NCBI RefSeq assembly: GCF_017165765.1
Contig: NZ_JAFGZD010000016.1
Location: 58,358 to 122,357 of the forward strand
Direction of reading: 5' to 3'
DNA length: 64,000 nucleotides
From: Pseudomonas capsici
GTDB taxonomy: Bacteria > Pseudomonadota > Gammaproteobacteria > Pseudomonadales > Pseudomonadaceae
Below, piece after piece: positions 26,551 through 37,414 of this stretch. Both the position numbers and the translations under genes were made by a program. Within the stretch, counting starts at the first letter, position 1. Every line of letters starts with the position of its first letter. The notes beneath the pieces are model-generated. The model was not told the DNA's origin and made no database searches. It was given only the letters and a program-made list of their open reading frames with translations.

Positions 26551-27258
26551 ATGACAGAGCTGGCGCGGCTTAAGTTTTATGCCACTCAACCCCACACCTG
26601 CAGTTACCTGCCCGAAGAGCAGGCGACCACGCTGTTTCTGGACCCCAGTCAGCCAATGGACGTGCAAGTCTATGCCGACCTGTCGGACATGGGCTTTCGC
26701 CGCAGTGGCGACCATCTTTATCGCCCCCACTGCCAGAATTGCAGTGCCTGCGTACCGGCCCGCATCCCGGTAAACCTGTTCGTACCCGACCGGCAGCAAA
26801 AACGCATCCTCAAGCGCAACACCGATCTTCAGGTACGCAGCACCAAGCCAGTCTTCACCGAAGAGCACTTCGATCTCTATCAGCGCTATATCGAGCAACG
26901 ACACGCCGATGGCGACATGTTTCCACCCAGTCGCGACCAGTTCTCCACTTTTCTGGTGCGTGACCTGCCCTTCTCGCGCTTTTACGAGTTCCGGCTGGAC
27001 CAGCGCCTGCTGGCAGTCGCGGTGACCGATCTGTTGCCCAACGGCCTTTCTGCGGTCTATACCTTTTATGAACCCGATGAAGAACGGCGCAGCCTTGGGC
27101 GTTATGCCATCTTGTGGCAGATCGCCGAAGCAGCCCGGCTTCAGTTGCATGCCGTGTACCTGGGATACTGGATCAAGAACTGTAAAAAGATGAATTACAA
27201 GACCCAATATCGCCCCATCGAGCTGTTGACCAATCAAAGATGGGTCACTCTGTATTGA
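26551..27258 (+). CDS. bpt: Aspartate/glutamate leucyltransferase (Bpt/Ate)
   Basis: A 235-residue arginyltransferase-like protein of the bacterial Bpt group, which transfers leucine to N-terminal aspartate or glutamate for ClpS recognition. The N-terminal cysteine cluster is CSYL plus HCQNCSACVPARIPV, and the GNAT-like core includes LGRYAILWQIAEAARLQLH and YLGYWIKNCKKMNYK. It is preceded by aat and followed by infA on the same strand. Confidence 0.93.
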   Translation: MTELARLKFYATQPHTCSYLPEEQATTLFLDPSQPMDVQVYADLSDMGFRRSGDHLYRPHCQNCSACVPARIPVNLFVPDRQQKRILKRNTDLQVRSTKPVFTEEHFDLYQRYIEQRHADGDMFPPSRDQFSTFLVRDLPFSRFYEFRLDQRLLAVAVTDLLPNGLSAVYTFYEPDEERRSLGRYAILWQIAEAARLQLHAVYLGYWIKNCKKMNYKTQYRPIELLTNQRWVTLY

Positions 27259-27359
27259 AGCCCTTGGCTTAAAGAGGTTTTTTCGGGCACAATGCACGCC
27301 GCTTTTGCCTGGCGCCACTTGCACCGGGCCACTCATTTGTATACCGAGGGCTTTACTGC

Positions 27360-27578
27360 ATGTCGAAAGAAGACAGCTTCGAAATGGAAGGCACTGTCGT
27401 CGACACCCTGCCCAACACCATGTTTCGTGTGGAGTTGGAAAACGGGCACGTCGTAACCGCGCATATCTCCGGCAAGATGCGCAAGAACTACATCCGTATT
27501 CTTACCGGTGACAAGGTCCGCGTCGAACTGACGCCTTATGACCTGAGCAAAGGGCGTATCACCTACCGCGCCCGTTAA
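27360..27578 (+). CDS. infA: Translation initiation factor IF-1
   Basis: A 72-residue OB-fold protein that binds the ribosomal A site during initiation. The sequence from [18 protein letters not shown] to GRITYRAR is essentially invariant in the genus. A strong terminator follows 13 bases after the stop. Confidence 0.98.
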
Positions 27579-27591
27579 GCTAGTACTGACG

Positions 27592-27619
27592 AAAACGCCC
27601 GGCACATGCCGGGCGTTTT
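27592..27619 (+). terminator. Terminator of infA
   Basis: Perfect 12-bp stem AAAACGCCCGGC / GCCGGGCGTTTT with loop ACAT and a following U-run; usable from both sides between convergent infA and clpA. Confidence 0.92.
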
Positions 27620-27631
27620 TGTTTGCTCGCT

Positions 27632-27661
27632 TGCCTGGCACTCATTACCGAGTGCCAGGCA
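27632..27661 (-). terminator. Hairpin at the 3' end of clpA
   Basis: Perfect 12-bp stem TGCCTGGCACTC / GAGTGCCAGGCA with loop ATTACC, ten bases beyond the clpA stop. It lacks its own U-run and probably works together with the neighbouring stem at 27592-27619. Confidence 0.65.
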
Positions 27662-27670
27662 GGGCTGCCA

Positions 27671-29944
27671 TCAAGCCATTTCTGCCGTTGTCTCGAAATC
27701 AAAGGTGATCTCGCCATCCTTGATATCGATATGCACAACGCCACCATGCTCGGACAACTCACCGAACAGGATCTCCTCAGCAAGGGGACGCTTGATCTTG
27801 TCCTGGATAAGGCGAGCCATCGGGCGAGCACCCATTGCCGCATCATAGCCACCCTGCGCCAGCCAGCTTCTGGCCGCGTCAGATACTTCGAGCAGTACAC
27901 GCTTGTCTTCCAGCTGTGCCTGAAGTTCGGTAAGGAACTTGTCGACCACGCTCTTGATGACTTCGTGGCTGAGGCGGCCAAACTGGATGATGGTGTCCAG
28001 ACGGTTGCGGAACTCCGGCGTAAAGCTCTTCTTGATCACTTCCATTGCATCGGACGAGTGATCCTGATGAGTGAAACCGATCGAAGCCCGCGCTGCCGAC
28101 TCGGCACCGGCGTTGGTGGTCATGATGACGATCACATTGCGGAAGTCCGCCTTGCGACCGTTGTTGTCAGTCAGCGTACCGTGGTCCATGACCTGCAGAA
28201 GCAGGTTGAAGACTTCCGGATGCGCCTTCTCGATTTCATCGAGCAGCAAGACACAATGCGGCTGACGGGTAATGGCTTCAGTCAGCAGACCGCCCTGATC
28301 GAAACCGACATAGCCCGGAGGCGCACCGATCAGACGCGATACGGTATGACGCTCCATGTACTCGGACATGTCGAAGCGAATCAGCTCGACACCAAGCGCC
28401 TTGGCCAGCTGACGAGCCGCTTCCGTCTTGCCGACACCGGTAGGCCCTGCGAACAGGAAGGAACCTACAGGCTTGTCAGGCGACTTCAGACCGGCACGGG
28501 ACAGCTTGATGGCCGTGGACAACGAGTCGATGGCTGCATCCTGACCGAAGACCGTGAGCTTGAGATCGCGCTCCAGGTTACGCAGCAGCTCCTTGTCGGA
28601 ACTGTTGACGTGCTTTGGAGGAATACGCGCGATTTTCGCGACGATATCTTCGACCTGTGGCACATCGATGCACTTGACCCGACGCTCGGCCGGCTGCAGA
28701 CGCTGGAAGGCACCGGCTTCGTCGATGACGTCAATCGCCTTGTCAGGCATATGCCGGTCATTGATGTAGCGCGACGCAAGCTCTGCAGCCGCACGCAACG
28801 CTTCATCGCTGTACTCGATGCTGTGGTGCTGCTCGAAGCGGCCTTTGAGCCCCTTGAGAATACCGATGGTGTCCTCGACCGATGGCTCGGAGACATCAAC
28901 CTTCTGGAAGCGACGCGCCAAGGCACGATCCTTCTCGAAGATCCCGCGAAATTCCTGAAAGGTCGTGGAACCGATGCAACGGATATCACCGGAAGACAGC
29001 AGCGGCTTGAGCAGGTTGGAAGCATCCATCACCCCGCCGGAAGCGGCACCCGCACCGATGATGGTATGAATTTCATCGATGAACAGGATCGCATGCGGCC
29101 GTTTGCGAAGTTCATTGAGCAGCGCCTTGAAGCGCTTCTCGAAGTCGCCGCGATACTTGGTGCCGGCCAGCAAGGCGCCAAGGTCAAGGGAGTAGACAAC
29201 GCTGCTGGCCAGCAGATCCGGCACCTGGTTGTCGACAATACGCTTGGCCAGGCCTTCGGCGATGGCAGTCTTGCCGACACCCGCTTCACCGACCAGCAGA
29301 GGGTTGTTCTTGCGACGACGGGCGAGAATCTGAGCAACGCGCTCGACTTCGTTCTCGCGACCGACCAATGGATCGATGCGCCCCTGGCGCGCCAGTTCGT
29401 TCAGATTGCTTGCATAGGCATCCAGAGGATTGCCTGAGGAAGAAGCCTCACCACCCTCGTCGTCCTGCATATCCTGCTCACCTTCAGAAGAGTGTTCGCC
29501 ATGCCCTGGAACCTTGGAGATGCCATGGGCGATGTAATTGACGACATCAATCCGGGCCACGCTCTGCTGCTTGAGCAGGAAGACGGCCTGACTTTCCTGC
29601 TCACTGAAAATTGCTACCAGTACGTTGGCGCCGGTCACTTCACGTTTGCCGGAACTCTGCACATGGAAGACTGCACGTTGCAACACGCGCTGGAACCCGA
29701 GCGTCGGCTGGGTTTCACGATCCTCGTCATGGACAGGGATCAGTGGGGTTGTGGAGTCGATGAACTCCTGCAGATCATGCTTGAGCTTATCGAGGTTTGC
29801 GCCGCAGGCACGCAAGACAGTGGCTGCAGCCTCATTATCCAATAGAGCCAGCAGGAGATGCTCGACCGTCATGAACTCATGACGTTTTGAACGAGCTTCC
29901 TTGAAGGCAAGATTGAGGGTGACTTCGAGCTCACGGTTTAACAT
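27671..29944 (-). CDS. clpA: ATP-dependent Clp protease ATP-binding subunit ClpA
   Basis: A 757-residue Hsp100 unfoldase that feeds substrates to ClpP. It has the N domain (two Clp-N repeats, 1-145), the acidic linker, AAA-1 with GEAGVGKTAIAEGLAKR and the AAA-2 P-loop GPTGVGKTEAARQLAKAL. ClpS, encoded immediately upstream, docks on the N domain and delivers N-degron substrates generated by Aat and Bpt nearby. Confidence 0.97.
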   Translation of the reverse strand: MLNRELEVTLNLAFKEARSKRHEFMTVEHLLLALLDNEAAATVLRACGANLDKLKHDLQEFIDSTTPLIPVHDEDRETQPTLGFQRVLQRAVFHVQSSGKREVTGANVLVAIFSEQESQAVFLLKQQSVARIDVVNYIAHGISKVPGHGEHSSEGEQDMQDDEGGEASSSGNPLDAYASNLNELARQGRIDPLVGRENEVERVAQILARRRKNNPLLVGEAGVGKTAIAEGLAKRIVDNQVPDLLASSVVYSLDLGALLAGTKYRGDFEKRFKALLNELRKRPHAILFIDEIHTIIGAGAASGGVMDASNLLKPLLSSGDIRCIGSTTFQEFRGIFEKDRALARRFQKVDVSEPSVEDTIGILKGLKGRFEQHHSIEYSDEALRAAAELASRYINDRHMPDKAIDVIDEAGAFQRLQPAERRVKCIDVPQVEDIVAKIARIPPKHVNSSDKELLRNLERDLKLTVFGQDAAIDSLSTAIKLSRAGLKSPDKPVGSFLFAGPTGVGKTEAARQLAKALGVELIRFDMSEYMERHTVSRLIGAPPGYVGFDQGGLLTEAITRQPHCVLLLDEIEKAHPEVFNLLLQVMDHGTLTDNNGRKADFRNVIVIMTTNAGAESAARASIGFTHQDHSSDAMEVIKKSFTPEFRNRLDTIIQFGRLSHEVIKSVVDKFLTELQAQLEDKRVLLEVSDAARSWLAQGGYDAAMGARPMARLIQDKIKRPLAEEILFGELSEHGGVVHIDIKDGEITFDFETTAEMA

Positions 29945-29974
29945 AGCTTCACCTCATACCCAAGTGGCCGGCGT

Positions 29975-30337
29975 TTAACCGTCCTTCTCGATCTCACAGA
30001 GTAGTGGATGCTGACTTTCCCGGGCGTATTGATTGACCTGCATTGCCTTGGTTTCGGCTATGTCGCGGGTAAACAATCCGCATACTGCCCGCCCCTCTGT
30101 ATGGACGGCCAGCATGACCTTGGTAGCCAGCTCACGATTCAGGTTGAAAAACACCTCAAGAACCTCGACGACGAAATCCATAGGGGTGTAATCATCGTTA
30201 AACAAAACCACCTTGTACATCGGTGGCGCCTGCAGGGTGGGCTTGGCGTCCTGCAACGCAATGCCAGCTGAGTCGTCCTCGTGTGACTGCGGACCGTCCT
30301 GATTGAATGTTAGTCGAATCTTGCTGATTGCATGCAT
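29975..30337 (-). CDS. clpS: ClpA adaptor ClpS
   Basis: A 120-residue adaptor that binds N-terminal Leu, Phe, Trp or Tyr and hands the substrate to ClpA. The binding pocket is built around VVLFNDDYTPMDFVVEVL and VHTEGRAVCG. The flexible N-terminal extension (about 35 residues) needed for ClpA engagement is present. It is transcribed just before clpA, 30 bases apart. Confidence 0.96.
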   Translation of the reverse strand: MHAISKIRLTFNQDGPQSHEDDSAGIALQDAKPTLQAPPMYKVVLFNDDYTPMDFVVEVLEVFFNLNRELATKVMLAVHTEGRAVCGLFTRDIAETKAMQVNQYARESQHPLLCEIEKDG

Positions 30338-30563
30338 GGTAAAGAAAGGTTCGTGTAAAGAGCGGATTGAATAAATTTAGTCGCAGCCTGACCGGTTTTC
30401 ACATAGACCGCCGCATGACCTTGACTATCAGCTAATCGGTGTTACAAACAATAGAGCCCACATTGGGTAAAAAGGGTCCGCGCAGTCAACCAAAATTTTT
30501 TTAGGCCAGGCGGATTGAGGTGGATGATACTCCAGACGGAGTCCTTTGCAGAGGGATATGGCT

Positions 30564-30836
30564 ATGCTCAGCGGTAAAGTCAAGTGGTTCAATAATGCAA
30601 AAGGCTATGGATTTATTCTTGCCGATGGCAGAGATGAAGATCTGTTTGCTCATTATTCGGCCATACAAATGGATGGCTACAAAACGCTCAAGGCAGGCCA
30701 ACCGGTCCAGTTCGAGATTATTCAAGGGCCCAAGGGATTGCATGCCGTGAATATCTCACCTGCGTCCACAGCTACTGTTACAACGGCCGCAGATGCTTCA
30801 AGCACAGCACAAAAGCCAGCTAATGTGTCGGCCTGA
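30564..30836 (+). CDS. cspD: Cold-shock-domain protein CspD
   Basis: A 90-residue nucleic-acid-binding protein related to E. coli CspD, a stationary-phase inhibitor of replication. RNP-1 is KGYGFI and RNP-2-like DLFAHYSAI. The C-terminal tail is low-complexity (Ala, Ser, Thr). ATG 30564 is chosen because GAGGG ends eight bases before it; ATG 30558 would add two residues but sits only two bases from the site. Divergent from clpS, a conserved arrangement. Confidence 0.93.
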   Translation: MLSGKVKWFNNAKGYGFILADGRDEDLFAHYSAIQMDGYKTLKAGQPVQFEIIQGPKGLHAVNISPASTATVTTAADASSTAQKPANVSA

Positions 30837-30870
30837 TACAGACCACCACAAACGCCAGCCATGAGTAACA

Positions 30871-30903
30871 AGCAGCCAGTTCAGGACGACTGAACTGGCT
30901 GCT
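30871..30903. terminator. Convergent hairpin between cspD and icd
   Basis: Perfect 14-bp stem AGCAGCCAGTTCAG / CTGAACTGGCTGCT with loop GACGA. U-runs are weak on both sides. It is probably a shared bidirectional terminator. Confidence 0.7.
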
Positions 30904-30919
30904 GGTAAAGCCCGATGAG

Positions 30920-32176
30920 TTACATGTGCGCAATCAGGGCATCGCCGAACTCGGACGATGACAACAGCTTCGCCCCCTCCATCAGCCGCTCGAAATCATA
31001 AGTAACAGTTTTCGCTGCAATGGCTCCATTGGTGCCCTTGATGATCAGGTCGGCCGCTTCAACCCATCCCATATGCCGCAACATCATTTCCGCCGACAGA
31101 ATCAGAGACCCCGGATTGACCTGATCCTTGCCTGCATATTTGGGTGCTGTCCCGTGTGTCGCCTCGAACATCGCCACGGTATCCGAAAGATTGGCACCGG
31201 GCGCAATACCGATCCCCCCCACCTCCGCCGCCAGCGCGTCGGAAAGATAATCGCCATTGAGATTCAATGTTGCGATGACATCATATTCGGCGGGACGTAG
31301 CAGGATCTGCTGAAGCATTGCATCGGCAATGGCGTCCTTGACGATCACCTCCTTGCCGGTCCGAGGGTTGGTGAACTGCATCCATGGCCCGCCGTCGAGC
31401 AGAGTCGCGCCAAACTCCTCGGCAGCCACTTCATAGGCCCATTCCTTGAAGGCCCCTTCGGTGAATTTCATGATGTTGCCTTTGTGCACGATGGTCAGCG
31501 AGTCACGGTCATTGTCGACGACATACTGCAATGCCTTGCGCGCCAGACGCCTTGTTCCCTCCCTGGAAACCGGCTTGACCCCGATACCGCAGTCCTCGTC
31601 AAAGCGGATCTTTGTGACCCCCATCTCTTCCTTGAGAAAACGGATGACCTTAGTCGCTTCGGGAGATCCGGCCTTCCACTCGATCCCGGCATAAATGTCT
31701 TCGGAGTTTTCGCGAAAGATCGTCATATTCACATCGCCGGGCTTCCTGACCGGGCTGGGCACCCCCTCGAACCAGCGAACCGGCCTCAGGCAGACATACA
31801 GATCCAGTTGCTGGCGCAAGGCGACGTTCAGCGAGCGAATCCCGCCTCCGACCGGCGTGGTCAGAGGCCCCTTGATGGAAACCACGTACTCTCTCACCGC
31901 ATCCAGCGTCTCCTGAGGCAGCCAGGTGTCGGGGTCGTAAACCCGGGTTGCCTTCTCTCCGGCATAGACCTCCATCCAGGAAATCCTGCGTTTCTCGCCA
32001 TAAGCCTTGCTGACTGCCGCATCGACCACCTTGATCATGACCGGCGTGATATCGATACCAATGCCATCCCCTTCTATAAAGGGAATGACGGGGTTATCGG
32101 GAACGTTGAGGGAGTGGTCTGCGTTGACAGTGATCTTCTCACCGACGACGGGAATTCTTGTTTTTTGATATGTCAT
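30920..32176 (-). CDS. icd: Isocitrate dehydrogenase (NADP+), homodimeric type
   Basis: A 418-residue TCA-cycle enzyme converting isocitrate to 2-oxoglutarate. The regulatory serine region GGIRSLNVALRQQLD (site of AceK phosphorylation in E. coli) and FRENSEDIYAG are present. The frame stays open upstream to 32335, but the start at 32176 (GGAG six bases upstream, MTYQKTRIPVVGEKITVN) matches the family. Divergent from the monomeric enzyme gene at 32620. Confidence 0.96.
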   Translation of the reverse strand: MTYQKTRIPVVGEKITVNADHSLNVPDNPVIPFIEGDGIGIDITPVMIKVVDAAVSKAYGEKRRISWMEVYAGEKATRVYDPDTWLPQETLDAVREYVVSIKGPLTTPVGGGIRSLNVALRQQLDLYVCLRPVRWFEGVPSPVRKPGDVNMTIFRENSEDIYAGIEWKAGSPEATKVIRFLKEEMGVTKIRFDEDCGIGVKPVSREGTRRLARKALQYVVDNDRDSLTIVHKGNIMKFTEGAFKEWAYEVAAEEFGATLLDGGPWMQFTNPRTGKEVIVKDAIADAMLQQILLRPAEYDVIATLNLNGDYLSDALAAEVGGIGIAPGANLSDTVAMFEATHGTAPKYAGKDQVNPGSLILSAEMMLRHMGWVEAADLIIKGTNGAIAAKTVTYDFERLMEGAKLLSSSEFGDALIAHM

Positions 32177-32619
32177 GCTGGACTCCGGTGTGGGCTGAGT
32201 GGACATCCTGACAGCCATTGAGCCTAGTCCAGCCCCCGATACACAGGCAAAGCCCGCCAGTCCGGCAACCCTCGAAAACGCCCGAAAGCCTTGATCTTGA
32301 GCGCCTTCGTTCGACCAACGGCGAATAGTCGCCATTCGATAGCACGCATAGCATTAATGCTTGGCGCCAAGGGTTTGATATACTCGCGACGTGACCGCAG
32401 AGTCATAAAGGCCGAAGTGTCTGAAACCGGACTTTCAGCCTTATATATGCGTCGGGCAGTGACCATTGCCATGCCCGGCAGCTTGACGCTCGACTGATGC
32501 ACCCAACATCACCGCGAATAAACCTCGACTTGGGCCCATGACCGAACTTTGGGCAAGAGTGCATACCCTGCGCATATCGAGATTTTGTGCATGCTCAGCA
32601 AAACAGAGAGTTAATACCA
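32177..32619. other. Divergent promoter region icd/idh
   Basis: About 440 bases between the two isocitrate dehydrogenase genes. It holds their promoters but no gene that I can support. The icd frame runs on into it without homologous content, and I see no clear operator. Confidence 0.5.
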
Positions 32620-34845
<2,226 letters not shown>

Positions 34846-34872
34846 GTGGCAAAGCGGTCAGATGCATGACCT

Positions 34873-34905
34873 GCAAAAGCCCCGGCCACGCACCGGGGCT
34901 TTTGC
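34873..34905 (+). terminator. Terminator of idh
   Basis: Perfect 13-bp stem GCAAAAGCCCCGG / CCGGGGCTTTTGC with a seven-base loop; U residues lie in the 3' arm. Confidence 0.85.
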
Positions 34906-35025
34906 ATTTCAGGGCCGGGAATCATGAGTTTTCGCAGGAACGACGATGTATCGCCATCAATGAAGTCTCGCGGATGAATCCCACCTGCTCCTGACCTCCT
35001 CCCCCTACATACGAGTAGCAATATT

Positions 35026-35472
35026 ATGCAATGGCAAGCCCACGTTACCGTCGCCACGATCGTCGAAGATCAGGGCCGGTTCCTGTTCGTCGAAGAAATC
35101 AAGGGCGGACAAAAGGTACTCAACCAGCCCGCCGGACATCTGGACCCGAACGAAAGCCTGCAACACGCTGCCGTGCGCGAAACCCTGGAAGAAACCGGCT
35201 GGGATGTCGAACTGACCAGCGTCATCGGCATTTATCTGTACACGGCCCCCAGCAACGGCGTGACCTACCAGCGTATCTGCTTTGCAGCCAAGCCCTTGCG
35301 CCATCACCCCGAATACACTCTGGACGAGGGCATCGTCGGCCCGGTCTGGTTGACCCGCGATGAACTCCTGACCCAGCAGCACCGCTGGCGCAGCGAGCTG
35401 GTGATGCGTTGTGTCGACGATTATCTGAATGCCGAACACTTCGGTCTTGCCCTGCTACGCGACAAGGCGTGA
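35026..35472 (+). CDS. nudJ: Nudix phosphatase NudJ
   Basis: A 148-residue Nudix hydrolase. The Nudix box runs from GHLDPNESLQHAAVRETLEE to TGW and has all catalytic glutamates. Its position before mnmA-hflD-purB matches E. coli NudJ, which hydrolyses thiamine pyrophosphate precursors and nucleoside di/triphosphates. The substrate is inferred from that order only. Confidence 0.88.
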   Translation: MQWQAHVTVATIVEDQGRFLFVEEIKGGQKVLNQPAGHLDPNESLQHAAVRETLEETGWDVELTSVIGIYLYTAPSNGVTYQRICFAAKPLRHHPEYTLDEGIVGPVWLTRDELLTQQHRWRSELVMRCVDDYLNAEHFGLALLRDKA

Positions 35473-35532
35473 GACTCGACGCCCTCAGCCTGATAGAATC
35501 GCGTCCTTTTCAAGGCCACCCATTGAATTCCC

Positions 35533-36663
35533 ATGCGTGATCCAGCCCACTGCAACCCAGAAAACAAGCGCGTCATAGTCGGCATGTCCGGCGGCGTGGA
35601 CTCATCCGTTTCCGCTGTCCTGCTCATGGAGCAGGGTTATCAGGTGGAAGGCTTGTTCATGAAGAACTGGGAAGAAGACGACGGAACGGAATACTGCACT
35701 GCCCGCGAAGACCTGGCAGACGCCCAGGCCGTGTGTGACAAGATTGGTATCAAGCTGCACACCGCCAATTTCGCCGCCGAGTACTGGGACAACGTGTTCG
35801 AGCACTTCCTGGAAGAATACAAGGCCGGTCGCACCCCCAACCCGGACATCCTGTGCAACCGGGAAATCAAGTTCAAGGCCTTCCTCGACTACGCCCTGAT
35901 GCTGGGTGCCGACCTGATTGCCACCGGCCATTACGTACGCCGCCGCGATATCGACGGTCGCACCGAACTGCTCAAGGGCCTGGACCCGAACAAGGACCAG
36001 AGCTATTTCCTGCATGCCGTCGGCGGCGAACAGATCGCCCGCACCCTGTTCCCGGTCGGCGAACTGGAAAAGCCGGAAGTACGCGCCATTGCCGAGAAAC
36101 ACGGTCTGGCGACGGCCAAGAAGAAGGACTCCACCGGCATCTGCTTTATCGGCGAGCGCCGCTTCACGGACTTCCTGCGCCAGTACCTCCCCGCCCAACC
36201 CGGCGAGATCAAGACCACCGAAGGCGAAGTCATCGGCCGCCACAATGGCCTGATGTATCACACTATCGGCCAACGTCAGGGCCTGGGGATCGGCGGGCTG
36301 AAGGATGCGAGCGACGATCCCTGGTATGTACTGGTCAAGGATCTGGAACACAACGAGCTGATCGTCGGTCAGGGCAACGATCATCCCTGGCTGTTTTCCC
36401 AGGCGCTGGTCACCTCGCAGATCTACTGGGTCAACCCCATCGACCTGAGCAGCCCGAAGAAACTGACCGCCAAGGTACGCTATCGTCAGGGCGACCAGCA
36501 TTGCACGCTGGAACAGACCGCCGATGGCTACCGCGCCCTTTTCGATGAACCGCAGCGCGCCGTGACACCCGGTCAGTCCGTGGTGTTCTATGACGGTGAA
36601 ATCTGCCTGGGGGGCGGCGTGATCGAAATAGCCGAACCCTGGAAGAGCAAGGACAAGCGTTGA
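35533..36663 (+). CDS. mnmA: tRNA 2-thiouridylase MnmA
   Basis: A 376-residue enzyme that adenylates and thiolates the wobble uridine of tRNA-Lys, -Glu and -Gln. The PP-loop is GMSGGVDSSVSA. The catalytic cysteines are Cys108 (NPDILCNREIKF) and Cys204 (STGICFIGERR). It receives sulfur from TusE, encoded at 15307. Its stop overlaps the hflD start by one base. Confidence 0.97.
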   Translation: MRDPAHCNPENKRVIVGMSGGVDSSVSAVLLMEQGYQVEGLFMKNWEEDDGTEYCTAREDLADAQAVCDKIGIKLHTANFAAEYWDNVFEHFLEEYKAGRTPNPDILCNREIKFKAFLDYALMLGADLIATGHYVRRRDIDGRTELLKGLDPNKDQSYFLHAVGGEQIARTLFPVGELEKPEVRAIAEKHGLATAKKKDSTGICFIGERRFTDFLRQYLPAQPGEIKTTEGEVIGRHNGLMYHTIGQRQGLGIGGLKDASDDPWYVLVKDLEHNELIVGQGNDHPWLFSQALVTSQIYWVNPIDLSSPKKLTAKVRYRQGDQHCTLEQTADGYRALFDEPQRAVTPGQSVVFYDGEICLGGGVIEIAEPWKSKDKR

Positions 36664-37283
36664 TGACCCCTATTCAGGAGCAACTGATCGCTCTGGGCGG
36701 CGTATTCCAGTCCGCCATACTGGTCGACCGGATCGCCAAGACCGGACAGGTCAGCGAGGCCGGACTGAGCTGCATGATCGGCAGCCTGCTGGTGCTGGAC
36801 CCCAAGGACACGCTGGAGGTGTATGGCGGCGACGACCTGAATCTGCGCGAAGGCTATCGCGCCATGGTCAGCGCCCTGGAACGCGACCCCGCGACCCTGC
36901 AGCGCGAACCTCTGCGCTATGCACTGTCGATGCTGGGTCTTGAACGACAACTGGCCAAGCGCGACGACATGCTGGAAGTGATCGGCAAGCGTCTTCCGCA
37001 GATCCAGTCCCAGGCCGAGCATTTCGGCATCGCCCATGAAAACGTGATCGCCGCCACCGGTGCGCTGTATCAGGACACCCTGAGCACCCTGCGCCAGCGC
37101 ATCCAGGTTCATGGCGACATGCGCAACCTGCAGCAACCCAGCAACGCCTCGAAGATCCGCGCCCTGTTACTGGCCGGGATTCGCTCGGCACGTCTGTGGC
37201 GACAAGTTGGCGGTCATCGCTGGCAACTGGTCTTCAGCCGACGCAAGTTGTTGAAAGAACTCTATCCGCTGATGCACGGCTGA
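36663..37283 (+). CDS. hflD: HflD-family protein
   Basis: A 206-residue all-helical membrane-associated protein of the HflD family (in E. coli a regulator of lambda lysogenisation that binds CII). It contains EAGLSCMIGSLLVLDPKDTL and QPSNASKIRALLLAGIRSAR. It is translationally coupled to mnmA (TGATG) and followed by purB, the conserved gammaproteobacterial order. Its cellular role apart from phage is unclear. Confidence 0.92.
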   Translation: MTPIQEQLIALGGVFQSAILVDRIAKTGQVSEAGLSCMIGSLLVLDPKDTLEVYGGDDLNLREGYRAMVSALERDPATLQREPLRYALSMLGLERQLAKRDDMLEVIGKRLPQIQSQAEHFGIAHENVIAATGALYQDTLSTLRQRIQVHGDMRNLQQPSNASKIRALLLAGIRSARLWRQVGGHRWQLVFSRRKLLKELYPLMHG

Positions 37284-37336
37284 CCCGCCACGCACCAGCG
37301 ACCTTTACCCACCCTGCACGACGCTATCTACGCTGG

Positions 37337-37359
37337 TCAGTCCGACCCAGTCGGACTGA
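37337..37359. promoter_or_regulatory. Perfect palindrome upstream of purB
   Basis: TCAGTCCGAC-CCA-GTCGGACTGA is a 10-bp perfect inverted repeat ending about 55 bases before purB. A TATGAT (37369-37374) follows and could be the -10 box, which would put the palindrome over the -35 region. It could be an operator, or the remains of a terminator for hflD although no U-run follows. Confidence 0.45.
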
Positions 37360-37414
37360 AATTTCATGTATGATATGCGCCCCTTTTCGTTGCCCGACTG
37401 TTCGAGACCACCCC

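Noticed and set aside
32177..32335. N-terminal extension of icd
   Set aside because: Open but unlike any isocitrate dehydrogenase; the internal ATG at 32176 has a good ribosome-binding site and the family start.
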